Virus record (IMG/VR): IMGVR_UViG_3300045921_000803
Span: 1 to 64,000 of that record
From: a virus
Length of the DNA: 64,000 nt
Reading direction: 5' to 3' (one strand)
The first letter of the stretch is position 1. Every line of letters begins with the position of its first letter. The position numbers were made by a program, and so were the translations under genes. A model generated the notes under the pieces. That model saw only the letters and a program-made list of their open reading frames with translations, had not been told where the DNA came from and did no database searches. This document shows positions 17,062 through 26,150 of the stretch, one piece after another.

Positions 17062-17449
17062 AATTAAAATTCAGCCTTACTATACCTTTTACAGACGCCT
17101 GTACCGATTGCTGAGTTATCTTGGCGTTAGGTATAAAAAGAAGATCTTCGCCTGACGATCTGTCTTGAATCCTAATACTAACGTATAGGGATTTAATAAT
17201 ATCTGTTATCAGTGGCTTTGCATTATAGGATTGTAATCCTCCAGAATTTCTTATCCTTATGCCACTTATGGAACCAGAAACCATTGTCCTTGTAGACGCT
17301 ATCTCCTGCGGGAAAGGCGAATCGATACCATAGATTTCAGTTTCTCCTGAATCGAGAACATACTGAACCTGCTGAGCCTCTCTGTAGAGTTTATTGTTTA
17401 TATATATACGAACAAGTGCGCCAGAAAGAACTATTGAAGGCCTAGACAT
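17018..17449 (-). CDS. Tail-tube-fold-like baseplate protein
   Basis: A 143-residue protein. It has GALVRIYINNKLYREAQQVQ at the N-terminus, EIYGIDSPFPQEI in the middle and a central TRTMVSGSISGIRI. The beta-rich layout with a short helix resembles tail-tube-fold proteins such as tube or tube-initiator subunits of contractile phages. It ends 44 nt inside the convergent exonuclease gene and overlaps the upstream baseplate gene by 8 nt. The assignment is by shape and context. Confidence 0.6.
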   Translation of the reverse strand: MSRPSIVLSGALVRIYINNKLYREAQQVQYVLDSGETEIYGIDSPFPQEIASTRTMVSGSISGIRIRNSGGLQSYNAKPLITDIIKSLYVSIRIQDRSSGEDLLFIPNAKITQQSVQASVKGIVRLNFNFKGLVGFESLDRSS

Positions 17450-19484
17450 CTGAATCTTCTCCCCAAATGGCTACTTTTTCTGAATCATCGGTCTGCCATT
17501 TGGCTAGACCTTCATCTCCAGGATATAATATCGTTATTACTAAGTTGATACCGGTAGCCGCAACGGTCTTAATAAGGTCTTCCGCATATATCCTACCAGC
17601 CACTACATCTGTAAGATATGCAGGAAAGTCGTTTCCGCTCTTATCTACTATGACAGGTCCATTCCTGGATATGAGTCTAACATCGGTACCTACTGGATGC
17701 TGATTTACTATCCTATAGGCAGGAGAAAGCAGTACGGTTGTGCTTGAAGGCCTTGAAAGATAAGGAACAGGGGCTTCCTGCCTATCTGTTCCGTAACCGA
17801 TAGAGATGAATCCTGGTTCATCAGGAATATCAGAAGAATCGGAAACCTCTATTATTCTTCCGGTATCGGGACCTATAACCGCCGTAGACTGTGTGCCGAT
17901 CTCCGATAACACAAATGGCTGGGATAGATCGTAAGAATAAGGCCCTTCCTGATCTGGAAGTAATTCTGCCGGGTTTGGTAAGCTAGAAGAGATCAGCAGA
18001 TCGTCGGTACCTTCCTGGAATACAGAAAGAGTAAGCCCTGTAACGTTTATGTTAGCTGCCGATGTGGTCTGTCCAACTTCTGCATTGCAGACTCTTATCG
18101 TAGGACCCGAGGGCTGAGCCACATTAAAATATACGTTTCCGTTTAGGATGTTTGCTGTGATAAGAGCTACGTCAGAAGCCGATGATGCGGTAGAAATGTC
18201 TACACGGATACCTGTTCTGCTTAGCGGAGCTGGGTCTACCAGATTTGATCCGGTCGTGTCAAAATACACATAGTAAAGGATGGCGTCGTTTGCTGTGTTG
18301 ATATTAAAATAAGAACCGTCTGCTATAGAGCCGGGAGCGGGAAATACGATGTCGGTTATTTCGTTGACCCCAGGAGTAAAAGTTTCAGACTCTAAAAAAA
18401 CCTCGTGAATGTGAGAAGCGCCTTTTCTATCTCTTCTTACAACTCTTGTTGTAGCTGGAATGAAAATTTCAAGAAGTCTTGATTCTTGCTGAAAAAGCGC
18501 TGCATATCTGGTTTTTGTTGTTAGCGTATTTTTAAAAGGCTGAAAAAATAATACAGAATCTGCTGTTCCCTGAGATACAACCTCAGCAACGCCGTTAGGA
18601 TTTTCAATCTCAAAGTAGGCACTTCCTAGTATTCCGCCTTTAACGTCCGTAATATTGAAGGTTCCACGATTCTTTTCGTCAAATCCGGTGCCATATATAT
18701 TTACATAATCGCCGATACGCACCTTTCCTATTGACGGGTTCGAGCCTCCGGTCCAGGTAAACCGAAGAGATCCACCGGAAACCAAGGATATTGTCCACTG
18801 GGTAGAAGCTCCGCCTGTGGTGGGCCTAGATTTGTCAAAAAGAAGTTCGTTCTGAGCACGTCCTCCTAGTACTACAACCGATGATTGAGGGCCTTCCGTA
18901 TCCGATATTATGGTGACATATGCGCCAGATCCATCGTCTTTTGCAAAAGCCCTTCCGGACCTACCTTGCGATCTGAGAGATTTTGTGATCGCATCCGCAA
19001 CCTCTTGAGCTGTGGCGGTGCTAATATTTACAAATTGAGAAGCAGAGAAAATTATCTCTACCGTGTCTCCTCCGTCAAATTTTACATTCAGAGTATCGCC
19101 ATTGGCTAGATTGTACGGCTCAAACTGATTGCTTCTAGCCGTAGCCTGGGTTAGCTCCTCTCCGAATATTACCGAAAGGATAGACATGATAAGGTTTCTG
19201 ACCTGTTTTCTGTTTACTACGGAGATTCCCAGATCTCTAAAAACATCGTCAGAAAGACCTACCTGAGGAGGTCTGATCAGATTGTAATCTGCCAATCTCT
19301 GATCTAGATACCTGTCTACGGCAGTAGATATGTACACATTGTCGTGTATGGCCTCCACCGTGTTTATCAGGTAGACAGCAGGATTTGCCAAAGCCCAAAG
19401 TAGGGCATCGGTGTTTTTTCCTCTGATCTGAGAGTTGAGCATTTTTTTAAGACGCTCATACTGTTGCTGCTTAGTGGTAGACAT
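17442..19484 (-). CDS. Baseplate wedge protein, tail-protein-I-like
   Basis: A 680-residue protein immediately after the baseplate-J gene. The N-terminal ~110 residues (LLWALANPAVYLINTVEAIH, STAVDRYLDQRLADYNLIRP, FRDLGISVVNRKQVRNLIM) look like the helical wedge segment that pairs with gp6/J in phage baseplates. The rest consists of beta modules. One is W(T)GG..P..G....GDYVNI..GF..KNRGTF.ITDV; the other is YYVYFDTTGSNLVDPAP..RTGI.VDIS. Both are also in the J protein, and a related second module is in the 925-residue protein. It may be a wedge or fibre-docking protein. Confidence 0.65.
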   Translation of the reverse strand: MSTTKQQQYERLKKMLNSQIRGKNTDALLWALANPAVYLINTVEAIHDNVYISTAVDRYLDQRLADYNLIRPPQVGLSDDVFRDLGISVVNRKQVRNLIMSILSVIFGEELTQATARSNQFEPYNLANGDTLNVKFDGGDTVEIIFSASQFVNISTATAQEVADAITKSLRSQGRSGRAFAKDDGSGAYVTIISDTEGPQSSVVVLGGRAQNELLFDKSRPTTGGASTQWTISLVSGGSLRFTWTGGSNPSIGKVRIGDYVNIYGTGFDEKNRGTFNITDVKGGILGSAYFEIENPNGVAEVVSQGTADSVLFFQPFKNTLTTKTRYAALFQQESRLLEIFIPATTRVVRRDRKGASHIHEVFLESETFTPGVNEITDIVFPAPGSIADGSYFNINTANDAILYYVYFDTTGSNLVDPAPLSRTGIRVDISTASSASDVALITANILNGNVYFNVAQPSGPTIRVCNAEVGQTTSAANINVTGLTLSVFQEGTDDLLISSSLPNPAELLPDQEGPYSYDLSQPFVLSEIGTQSTAVIGPDTGRIIEVSDSSDIPDEPGFISIGYGTDRQEAPVPYLSRPSSTTVLLSPAYRIVNQHPVGTDVRLISRNGPVIVDKSGNDFPAYLTDVVAGRIYAEDLIKTVAATGINLVITILYPGDEGLAKWQTDDSEKVAIWGEDSDV

Positions 19485-19486
19485 AC

Positions 19487-22400
19487 CTAACTTCCAATCT
19501 GCCTTACTGAAATATCAGATACAGGATCAATAACCCTAGATTTTTCAGAAGGAGCTATGGAGATGGTGTCATTGCTAGGATTGTAAAGAGGAGAGCTGAT
19601 AGCTACGGCCCTTACGCCAGGTATAGTATTTACTGCTTCTACGATATCACTTATAGCTATAGCCTGACCAATCGGGTTACCATCTATGAGAGAGGCCACA
19701 TTTGTCCTGACCTGTTCTGTTATCTGGGCAAAAGGAATACCTGTCTCAATCCTTACGTCGATACCTACGCTGACTCTCTTGAATAAGGGCTCTCTGATAA
19801 AAATTTCAGCACCAGCAGCTCCAACACCGGGATATGTAATTGGATCTCTAGGATCTCCATAAACAACACGGTTAGCTTCCCCGATAAGACCGGTATGATA
19901 TCTATAGCTATCCAATCCCCTAACAAGTCTTGTGTCAAAAGAAAGCTTGTTAGTAGTTTCCATGACAACACTTCCTATCGTATTGATCTTATTAAATTGC
20001 TCTTTAGTATCAAACACCACTATGCCGGTTTGAGGGCTGGAAGGATCATTAACTACAAAGCGAATCTTTTTATATCCTACGTAAGGAAATTCCTCTTCTA
20101 CAAAAAGAGATTCTTCAAATCCTGCTATAGACGTAAATTCCTGGCTAAGCATCGTACCAGAAACTATTATGGTGTTTTCGTCCAAAACCTCTTCCACTAA
20201 CCACATATTCTGATTTGTTTGAGACAAGAAGTCACTTGAGATAGCAAATATATCTCCGGGAACCGTAGCATCGTATTCGTAAAATTTAATCTGAGGCCTA
20301 TGAGCTTCGAAAGCATTGGATATTGTTACTCCAGTTTCCGAAACAACCGCAGGGTTAAGAACCTGTACGGATGTTCTGCGGCCATTCTGAACTATCTCTA
20401 TATCAAAGTTAACGTTCATATTGCCTTCGGTAGCATTTGTAGTTTCGGCAAATCCTGTTGTATTGATGGTCACTATATTCCCGACCGCATCCGCATCAAA
20501 ATCAGAAAGCGCGTCTAAGGCAGCAGCCGTTGCGTTCGCTACCTGAATATTTGTATCCAGACTATTTATGGCTACAGATATGCCGGTTTTTCCTAAGATT
20601 AAAGGATCTCCACCGCCTCCATCCACGTCATACCAAACATAATATTCGGTAGCATCACCTGCTGAATTTATCTCCCAGTAGTCTCCTGTTGTTATCAGGT
20701 TTCCGGATACGCACGTTGCTCTTGTAATTTCCTGCAATTTTTCTTTGGAGGTTAATACCGTAAATCTTCCTTGGTTTGCGATGTTGAAATCCGTTCCTAG
20801 GGTCAATTCATCTCCAGGTCTAAGAACAGAGAAATCTGGCTCGGTGCCTACACCATCCCAGATGATTGTCATTTTGTTATTGGTAGACAATACATCCAGA
20901 GATGTTGTGCCATCTACTCCAGTAGGAATAGGATTTGATGGTAGTGTTACATCCTCGTTTGTAGATATTGGATTATCTATATATATAGAGTTTTCGTATC
21001 TTCTAATTACTCTATGCTTACCTCTGTTTAGTACGTTGAAGGGAGCAGACAACACGACATTGTCTCCCTCAGAAACGGAAGATAAGCAAGAAAAGGAGGT
21101 TGTTGTGTATCCTCTACCTACAAGGAAAGGGTCGGAAACAGATCCTCCACCGCCTCCTCCAAGGTCGTTATAAACAACGGAGATATTTGCAGCAGGAGAT
21201 AGGGCTTCTACGGTAACCACAGGACCTAAAGATGTAGCGGAAACTCCTGGTAGGGCACCTACGGCAGAAGCAAGGTTTTCCGCCGTATCAGAAGCGGTAG
21301 CACCAACAGCAAAATCAACACCGGCAATCAAGGAGTTTCCACCTATGATGAACTGATCTCCCGTGATGTTGGTGTTGTCCAAAATATTCAAGGTTGCGGT
21401 AGAGAATTCGCTTATACCGTTTTGATTAAGAACCCTGATGATTTTCCCATTATCAGAAACGCCCGTAACCAGGAACGTTCCGTCATTTTCGGGATTATCC
21501 ATTCCAGATATCGACAAAGAATCTCCGATAGATACGTTGGTAAAATTTACAGGTCCTGTCAGTATGTATACGTTCATCTCCGCAGTATTTGGAATCCTTT
21601 CGATGTTAAGCGTACCAGATGCTGTACTGTTAAGATTTAACAGGGTTGAGAAGAATGGTTGGGTTCCAACGCCGTTCCAGCTAATGCAGGTGAGGTTTCC
21701 CTGTTTTTCCACCCTAAAGTTTCTTCCCTGAGATCTGATATGATTTCTTGGTTTTCCAAAATGTCTATCGGTGATCGTTTTACCTGTTAGCTCGACACGA
21801 GATTTTTGGAATACAGGAAAATCCCCATCGATCTTAATAGATGCCGTATTTTTAAATAGAGTCTCTTTTGCTTGTTTAAAAGAGGCAGAGAGTTTTACGG
21901 TCTGGTCGCTATGAAAACTATTTAGGGAAGATCTGTTAAAGGTAGAAAGAGTGTACAGATTATCTATAAGAATAGACGGACTAACAACAAGGGCAGAAGA
22001 AAAATTGGCTCCTCCTCCTACAACCTGGAGAGATCCTGATTGTCCCAGTATCCTGGTAGAAAGCTCCATCCTGCCTTCTCTTGAGGTCAGAAAAATGTTT
22101 CCTATGGTGGAGAAACCGCTTACGGCCAGGACATTAGAAAATCTTACAGCCTGCTCTATAGATGTAGGTACTATCCTAAGCTCTTCCCCGTCGTTAAAAG
22201 AATATCCGGTATCCGTGACGTAGGATAGAGGCCTTTTGAACGTGAACTGTGGAGAGCCGGAGATATTGGATGTTGAGATCCAGTTTACTCCATCTAGAAG
22301 ATAATACGAATCAAAAGAAAAATCATTAGCTTCTGCCGTAGACCTGTCGATCACACCGGCCCCAGAAGTACCGGAATCATCAACAAGCTCTGCGGTAACT

Positions 22401-25400
22401 ATGTCGGAAAGCGTTGATGAAGACACATATGTCTCTATCTCCGCAGCAGTAGTTGCTAGGGGTTGAAAGAAAGAAAAGACATTGGCAACAAGAGTTGCTC
22501 TGTCTAATTCCGCAATCGCTTCGCCATTTTTCCTAACTACGGTAAAGCTAGATGCTGTAGGGGCAAAACCGACCTCGGTGCTGACTCTGAAAGTTCCCGT
22601 ATTTTTACGATCAAGCTCAGACCCTTGAGATATGGTAACATATTCTCCGCCTGCCAATGTTCCAAGACCTGGGGCGGTTCCTGTTCCAGTCCAGGTGTAG
22701 GTGACCTGGTCAACACCGGCAACAGGAAAATTGGCTGTTATTGTCACATCCCATTCTGTAGTTCCATCTATGGTAGTTAATACTGGGGCACCTGATTTCA
22801 AGGAGATTCTTACATTTATATCTTCACCTACAGACACGGTGTGTAGTATGGGACTGTTGGGAGATGTAGGATAAGAATACCCCACATTGATTCTTTGTCC
22901 AGACCTTCCCCATCTGACTGCTCTGTAAAGGATAGCATCCTCATTGGCAGCTTCATCTACCACTCTTTTTGCTTTCATCAACACCTTAAAGTTGTCAAAA
23001 GCGAAGGAAGGGTCAAAAAATTGAGTGAAAGGCGTTGTGGGTCCAGCGTCTAGATCATAGGCATTAAAAGTGTTTGGATTTGCAGCAAGACTTGTGTTGG
23101 TGATAGCTTTCCTGTAAAAAGGTATGTCAAAAGTCTTGTTGGCAGCATCTCCGTCTACGATAACAACCATCTCATCTTCGTGCCCAAAGTCCAGAGAATT
23201 TGCAAAATAATACCTGTCTCCGGTTCTAAGCCTTTTAACAAGAGGGTCCTGGTTAAGGGTAAGGACAGATCCCGAATAGTTATTAAGTTCTGTAGTCTCA
23301 GACGGACTTAGCGCATCTGCGACCGAACCATACGGTTGTAGATACCCGACTATCTTGTCTGGGTCCATACCTATGGTAGACGGGTTGAGTGCGCTAGATA
23401 CCGTCGAAACAAAAGAATCAGGAGGTGATGCAAACGTTCCTGATGCGAATGAGGAGTGTGCGAATATTGGCAACGCACCTTCTTTGTATCCGCTTTCATA
23501 GTATGCAACCAAGGAATCCTTGCTGTCGTCGGTATCTCCTTCCACAAACCCTAGGGGCTTAGAAGGATTGTCAAAAGTAACTACAAAAATAGAGCCATCT
23601 GAGTTTCTAGTTTTGGTGCTGGCGATAAGGATTTCGTCATCTATGGTTGAAAACCGTATTGATTTTGATTGTAGATTTAACTCGTCGGCAATCTGACTGA
23701 GCTGTTTGGTACCAGAACCAATTTTAAACTTTTGAGGAACCTTACTTGTCCTGACGACCGCAAAACCTTCCTGAAAAAGAATTCCGGATTCAACTACCGC
23801 CGTAGCAAATTCAGAAGCTGTGACCCTGATGTCTAAAGTAGATGGGCTAGAGGAAGCAACCCTGCCTTCGATTCTGTTGGCAGCAGAAAGCTCTTCAGAC
23901 CAGACAATTACATAGTCTCCTTGCTGTACAGCAGAGAATGCTGTGGGAGCAGAAGAGGTAAACCTGATGGTATTGGATACGGGTTTAGATACAGCTATTA
24001 ACGTGGAAGCAACTACGCCAGTATTTACGATGCGGGCATCCTTATCATCAGCCAACAGCCAGATGTAGGCATCGCTAGGTAAAAATATAGAACCACCAAG
24101 AATCCTAGCGGACTGAATTCTAGCTTCTGTTTCCCTGCTTCCGGCTGTAAGCTCATCTCCAGGAGCAAGAGGCTCTCTAAGTTTTATCTGCGCTGTGTTT
24201 CTTGAGAAAATAAAATCAGAACTCTTACCAAGAGAAACCAGCCCTTGATTGAGGGAGAACATATTCTTAGAGACGAGGGTAGAAGAAAAATCTATGGAAA
24301 GACGCGCTCTGTTAGAGGCGCCTAGATTGGATGTAAGAAAAATCTGCTCACCAACTACGCTTGCGGTAATGCCTGTAACCTTTTTGTTTATAATCCTTAC
24401 CCAGCTTTCTAAAGAATTGGTGGAGGATACTGTTGGATGAGATCCGTCTGCTACAAAATCAGAATCTAAAAACGTATAGGTGATATTTGCAGTATTGTCG
24501 ACAGAGATTATCAAGGTGTCGCCAGAAACTATTGTGTTGGACCAGTTTGCCTGTCTTTCTGATTTGATCGTTGCTGTAGCGCCATCCTTGGATAAAGGCT
24601 TTTTATTCTTAAACAATCTGATTGTCTGGACTTCATTAAAAGGTAGTCCTATAAATTCGGCAGCATTTCTGCCCAGAGTAACATCCACAGCCTGGACCTG
24701 TTCGTTTTGTTCGGATCTTGCCTGTATGGAAACTTTCGTTCCATTCTCTGCGGTTGCAGCCTCAAAATTAAGAGCACTATTCGCATTTATAGACGCAACA
24801 ATCTCAAAAGCAGTAGCGCCTCCAGGGCTTATAAAATCAGAATTTTTAAAAGTGTGCTCGGTAGTGACGCCGCCAACAGAGATGGCTAGCCTATCCTGTC
24901 CTCTAACATCAAACGGAGCACTGAGGCTGGATACGATGAAGGCCTTAGCAACGCTGGTTTGTCTTCCGCCTGTTTCAAGCTGAAAATCGGTTTCTCCACC
25001 CAAGGCGCTATCTACCAGGAACTCGATACCCACACCGCGTGTTTTCTGCTCATACCCGCTATTGTCATCGATAAAAAGAGTAGTTTGTCCAGCGCTGGTA
25101 ACTATCTCTGAAGACTCAACAGAAGCATTTTCGTCGCTAGGCGTAACGCCTACAACAGAATTTTTTACTGCCAATGCTGTACCTAATCCTCTTGAAAGAC
25201 GAGCCCTTTTGATGCGGATGCGTAGCTGCTCATCAGTCTCGACATCGCGACCCGTTCTGAAAGGAGAGGTGTTAGTTACAGCAGCACCGGGAAACGGAGG
25301 AGCCCCAAATTCCTTGATGGCTCCGATTGGGATATTTCCTGTAGCTCCAGGTTCCTGTGCGGAAACCTGTACTCCAGAAATGGAGGTTTCTCCGTCCAAA

Positions 25401-26041
25401 ATTATCGCTGATTGAGTAACGGTAAAATTAATATCCGGGCTGGCGCCGGTAGCAGGAGCCCGTACAACGGTCCCTGAGGTTATGTTTCTGGTTCCACCCT
25501 GAGCCAGGATAACCGACTCGTTGGTGTTATGAAACTTAGTCGTAGGTACTGCAAGCGTAATTTGCCAGAAGCTACCCAACTGTGTTTTGGATAGGTATGG
25601 AATAGGGCCTTCTACGTTTGGCGTCTGTCTACCTATATAGATAGAGCCCGTAGCAGGAAAATCGGAGGCGTCTGATACAAGAATTGTTGTAGAACCTACG
25701 TTTGGCGCCCTGGCTCCGGTGTATATCTTTGTTGAAATTTTTTCAAAACTGGTATCGCTAACCGTGACTGTTCCCGTAGCTACCCTGGCTGGCAAATCAC
25801 GCAAACCCTCATCTTTTGCAAGACGGCGCAAGGACTCACCTTCCGCCCTGTCTACGCTTAGATCTCTTAGGATCTGAAACGCATCGCCAGAGGTCCTGGC
25901 AACCATCAAAGAGACAACCTCAAAAAGTTGGGTAGATAGAGATCCAACGTTAAGATCGTCAACCCCGGTCCTACTAAGCCAGTCGGAAAGCATTTCCCCT
26001 AAAATCTGCTCTTGTGATTTAGGATTGGGTGTTTGAGACAT
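19487..26041 (-). CDS. Giant baseplate J-like (gp6-type) wedge protein
   Basis: A 2184-residue protein. The N-terminal ~330 residues have the baseplate-J pattern: SLRRLAKDEGLRDLPARVAT, GVQVSAQEPGATGNIPIGAI, and GRDVETDEQLRIRIKRAR. The matching C-terminal part (KRVSVGIDVRIETGIPFAQI, ASLIDGNPIGQAIAISDIV, VNTIPGVRAVAIS) lies in the last ~120 residues. About 1700 residues of repeated beta modules separate them. T4 gp6 is about 660 residues and P2 gpJ about 300, so this copy is very large. gp6-type proteins form the wedge ring that triggers sheath contraction. Confidence 0.85.
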   Translation of the reverse strand: MSQTPNPKSQEQILGEMLSDWLSRTGVDDLNVGSLSTQLFEVVSLMVARTSGDAFQILRDLSVDRAEGESLRRLAKDEGLRDLPARVATGTVTVSDTSFEKISTKIYTGARAPNVGSTTILVSDASDFPATGSIYIGRQTPNVEGPIPYLSKTQLGSFWQITLAVPTTKFHNTNESVILAQGGTRNITSGTVVRAPATGASPDINFTVTQSAIILDGETSISGVQVSAQEPGATGNIPIGAIKEFGAPPFPGAAVTNTSPFRTGRDVETDEQLRIRIKRARLSRGLGTALAVKNSVVGVTPSDENASVESSEIVTSAGQTTLFIDDNSGYEQKTRGVGIEFLVDSALGGETDFQLETGGRQTSVAKAFIVSSLSAPFDVRGQDRLAISVGGVTTEHTFKNSDFISPGGATAFEIVASINANSALNFEAATAENGTKVSIQARSEQNEQVQAVDVTLGRNAAEFIGLPFNEVQTIRLFKNKKPLSKDGATATIKSERQANWSNTIVSGDTLIISVDNTANITYTFLDSDFVADGSHPTVSSTNSLESWVRIINKKVTGITASVVGEQIFLTSNLGASNRARLSIDFSSTLVSKNMFSLNQGLVSLGKSSDFIFSRNTAQIKLREPLAPGDELTAGSRETEARIQSARILGGSIFLPSDAYIWLLADDKDARIVNTGVVASTLIAVSKPVSNTIRFTSSAPTAFSAVQQGDYVIVWSEELSAANRIEGRVASSSPSTLDIRVTASEFATAVVESGILFQEGFAVVRTSKVPQKFKIGSGTKQLSQIADELNLQSKSIRFSTIDDEILIASTKTRNSDGSIFVVTFDNPSKPLGFVEGDTDDSKDSLVAYYESGYKEGALPIFAHSSFASGTFASPPDSFVSTVSSALNPSTIGMDPDKIVGYLQPYGSVADALSPSETTELNNYSGSVLTLNQDPLVKRLRTGDRYYFANSLDFGHEDEMVVIVDGDAANKTFDIPFYRKAITNTSLAANPNTFNAYDLDAGPTTPFTQFFDPSFAFDNFKVLMKAKRVVDEAANEDAILYRAVRWGRSGQRINVGYSYPTSPNSPILHTVSVGEDINVRISLKSGAPVLTTIDGTTEWDVTITANFPVAGVDQVTYTWTGTGTAPGLGTLAGGEYVTISQGSELDRKNTGTFRVSTEVGFAPTASSFTVVRKNGEAIAELDRATLVANVFSFFQPLATTAAEIETYVSSSTLSDIVTAELVDDSGTSGAGVIDRSTAEANDFSFDSYYLLDGVNWISTSNISGSPQFTFKRPLSYVTDTGYSFNDGEELRIVPTSIEQAVRFSNVLAVSGFSTIGNIFLTSREGRMELSTRILGQSGSLQVVGGGANFSSALVVSPSILIDNLYTLSTFNRSSLNSFHSDQTVKLSASFKQAKETLFKNTASIKIDGDFPVFQKSRVELTGKTITDRHFGKPRNHIRSQGRNFRVEKQGNLTCISWNGVGTQPFFSTLLNLNSTASGTLNIERIPNTAEMNVYILTGPVNFTNVSIGDSLSISGMDNPENDGTFLVTGVSDNGKIIRVLNQNGISEFSTATLNILDNTNITGDQFIIGGNSLIAGVDFAVGATASDTAENLASAVGALPGVSATSLGPVVTVEALSPAANISVVYNDLGGGGGGSVSDPFLVGRGYTTTSFSCLSSVSEGDNVVLSAPFNVLNRGKHRVIRRYENSIYIDNPISTNEDVTLPSNPIPTGVDGTTSLDVLSTNNKMTIIWDGVGTEPDFSVLRPGDELTLGTDFNIANQGRFTVLTSKEKLQEITRATCVSGNLITTGDYWEINSAGDATEYYVWYDVDGGGGDPLILGKTGISVAINSLDTNIQVANATAAALDALSDFDADAVGNIVTINTTGFAETTNATEGNMNVNFDIEIVQNGRRTSVQVLNPAVVSETGVTISNAFEAHRPQIKFYEYDATVPGDIFAISSDFLSQTNQNMWLVEEVLDENTIIVSGTMLSQEFTSIAGFEESLFVEEEFPYVGYKKIRFVVNDPSSPQTGIVVFDTKEQFNKINTIGSVVMETTNKLSFDTRLVRGLDSYRYHTGLIGEANRVVYGDPRDPITYPGVGAAGAEIFIREPLFKRVSVGIDVRIETGIPFAQITEQVRTNVASLIDGNPIGQAIAISDIVEAVNTIPGVRAVAISSPLYNPSNDTISIAPSEKSRVIDPVSDISVRQIGS

Positions 26042-26150
26042 CTGTCCCCCTAAAATCGTAACTCTTTGTGGTCAAATACATAAAATAATGTTCCATATCA
26101 ACTATTTACAGGGCTGCCTATATATAAGATTAGTCTGTTGTTATATATTA
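26042..26150 (-). promoter_or_regulatory. Intergenic region with AT-rich inverted repeat and AATCTTAT motif
   Basis: A 109-nt gap between two minus-strand tail genes. ATATATAA (26120-26127) and TTATATAT (26141-26148) form a perfect 8-bp inverted repeat. On the minus strand AATCTTAT (26131-26124) runs into ATATAGG. The same AATCTTAT motif precedes the genes starting at 15698 and 28775. It is a promoter or processing site by position; there is no clear GC-rich terminator. Confidence 0.35.
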
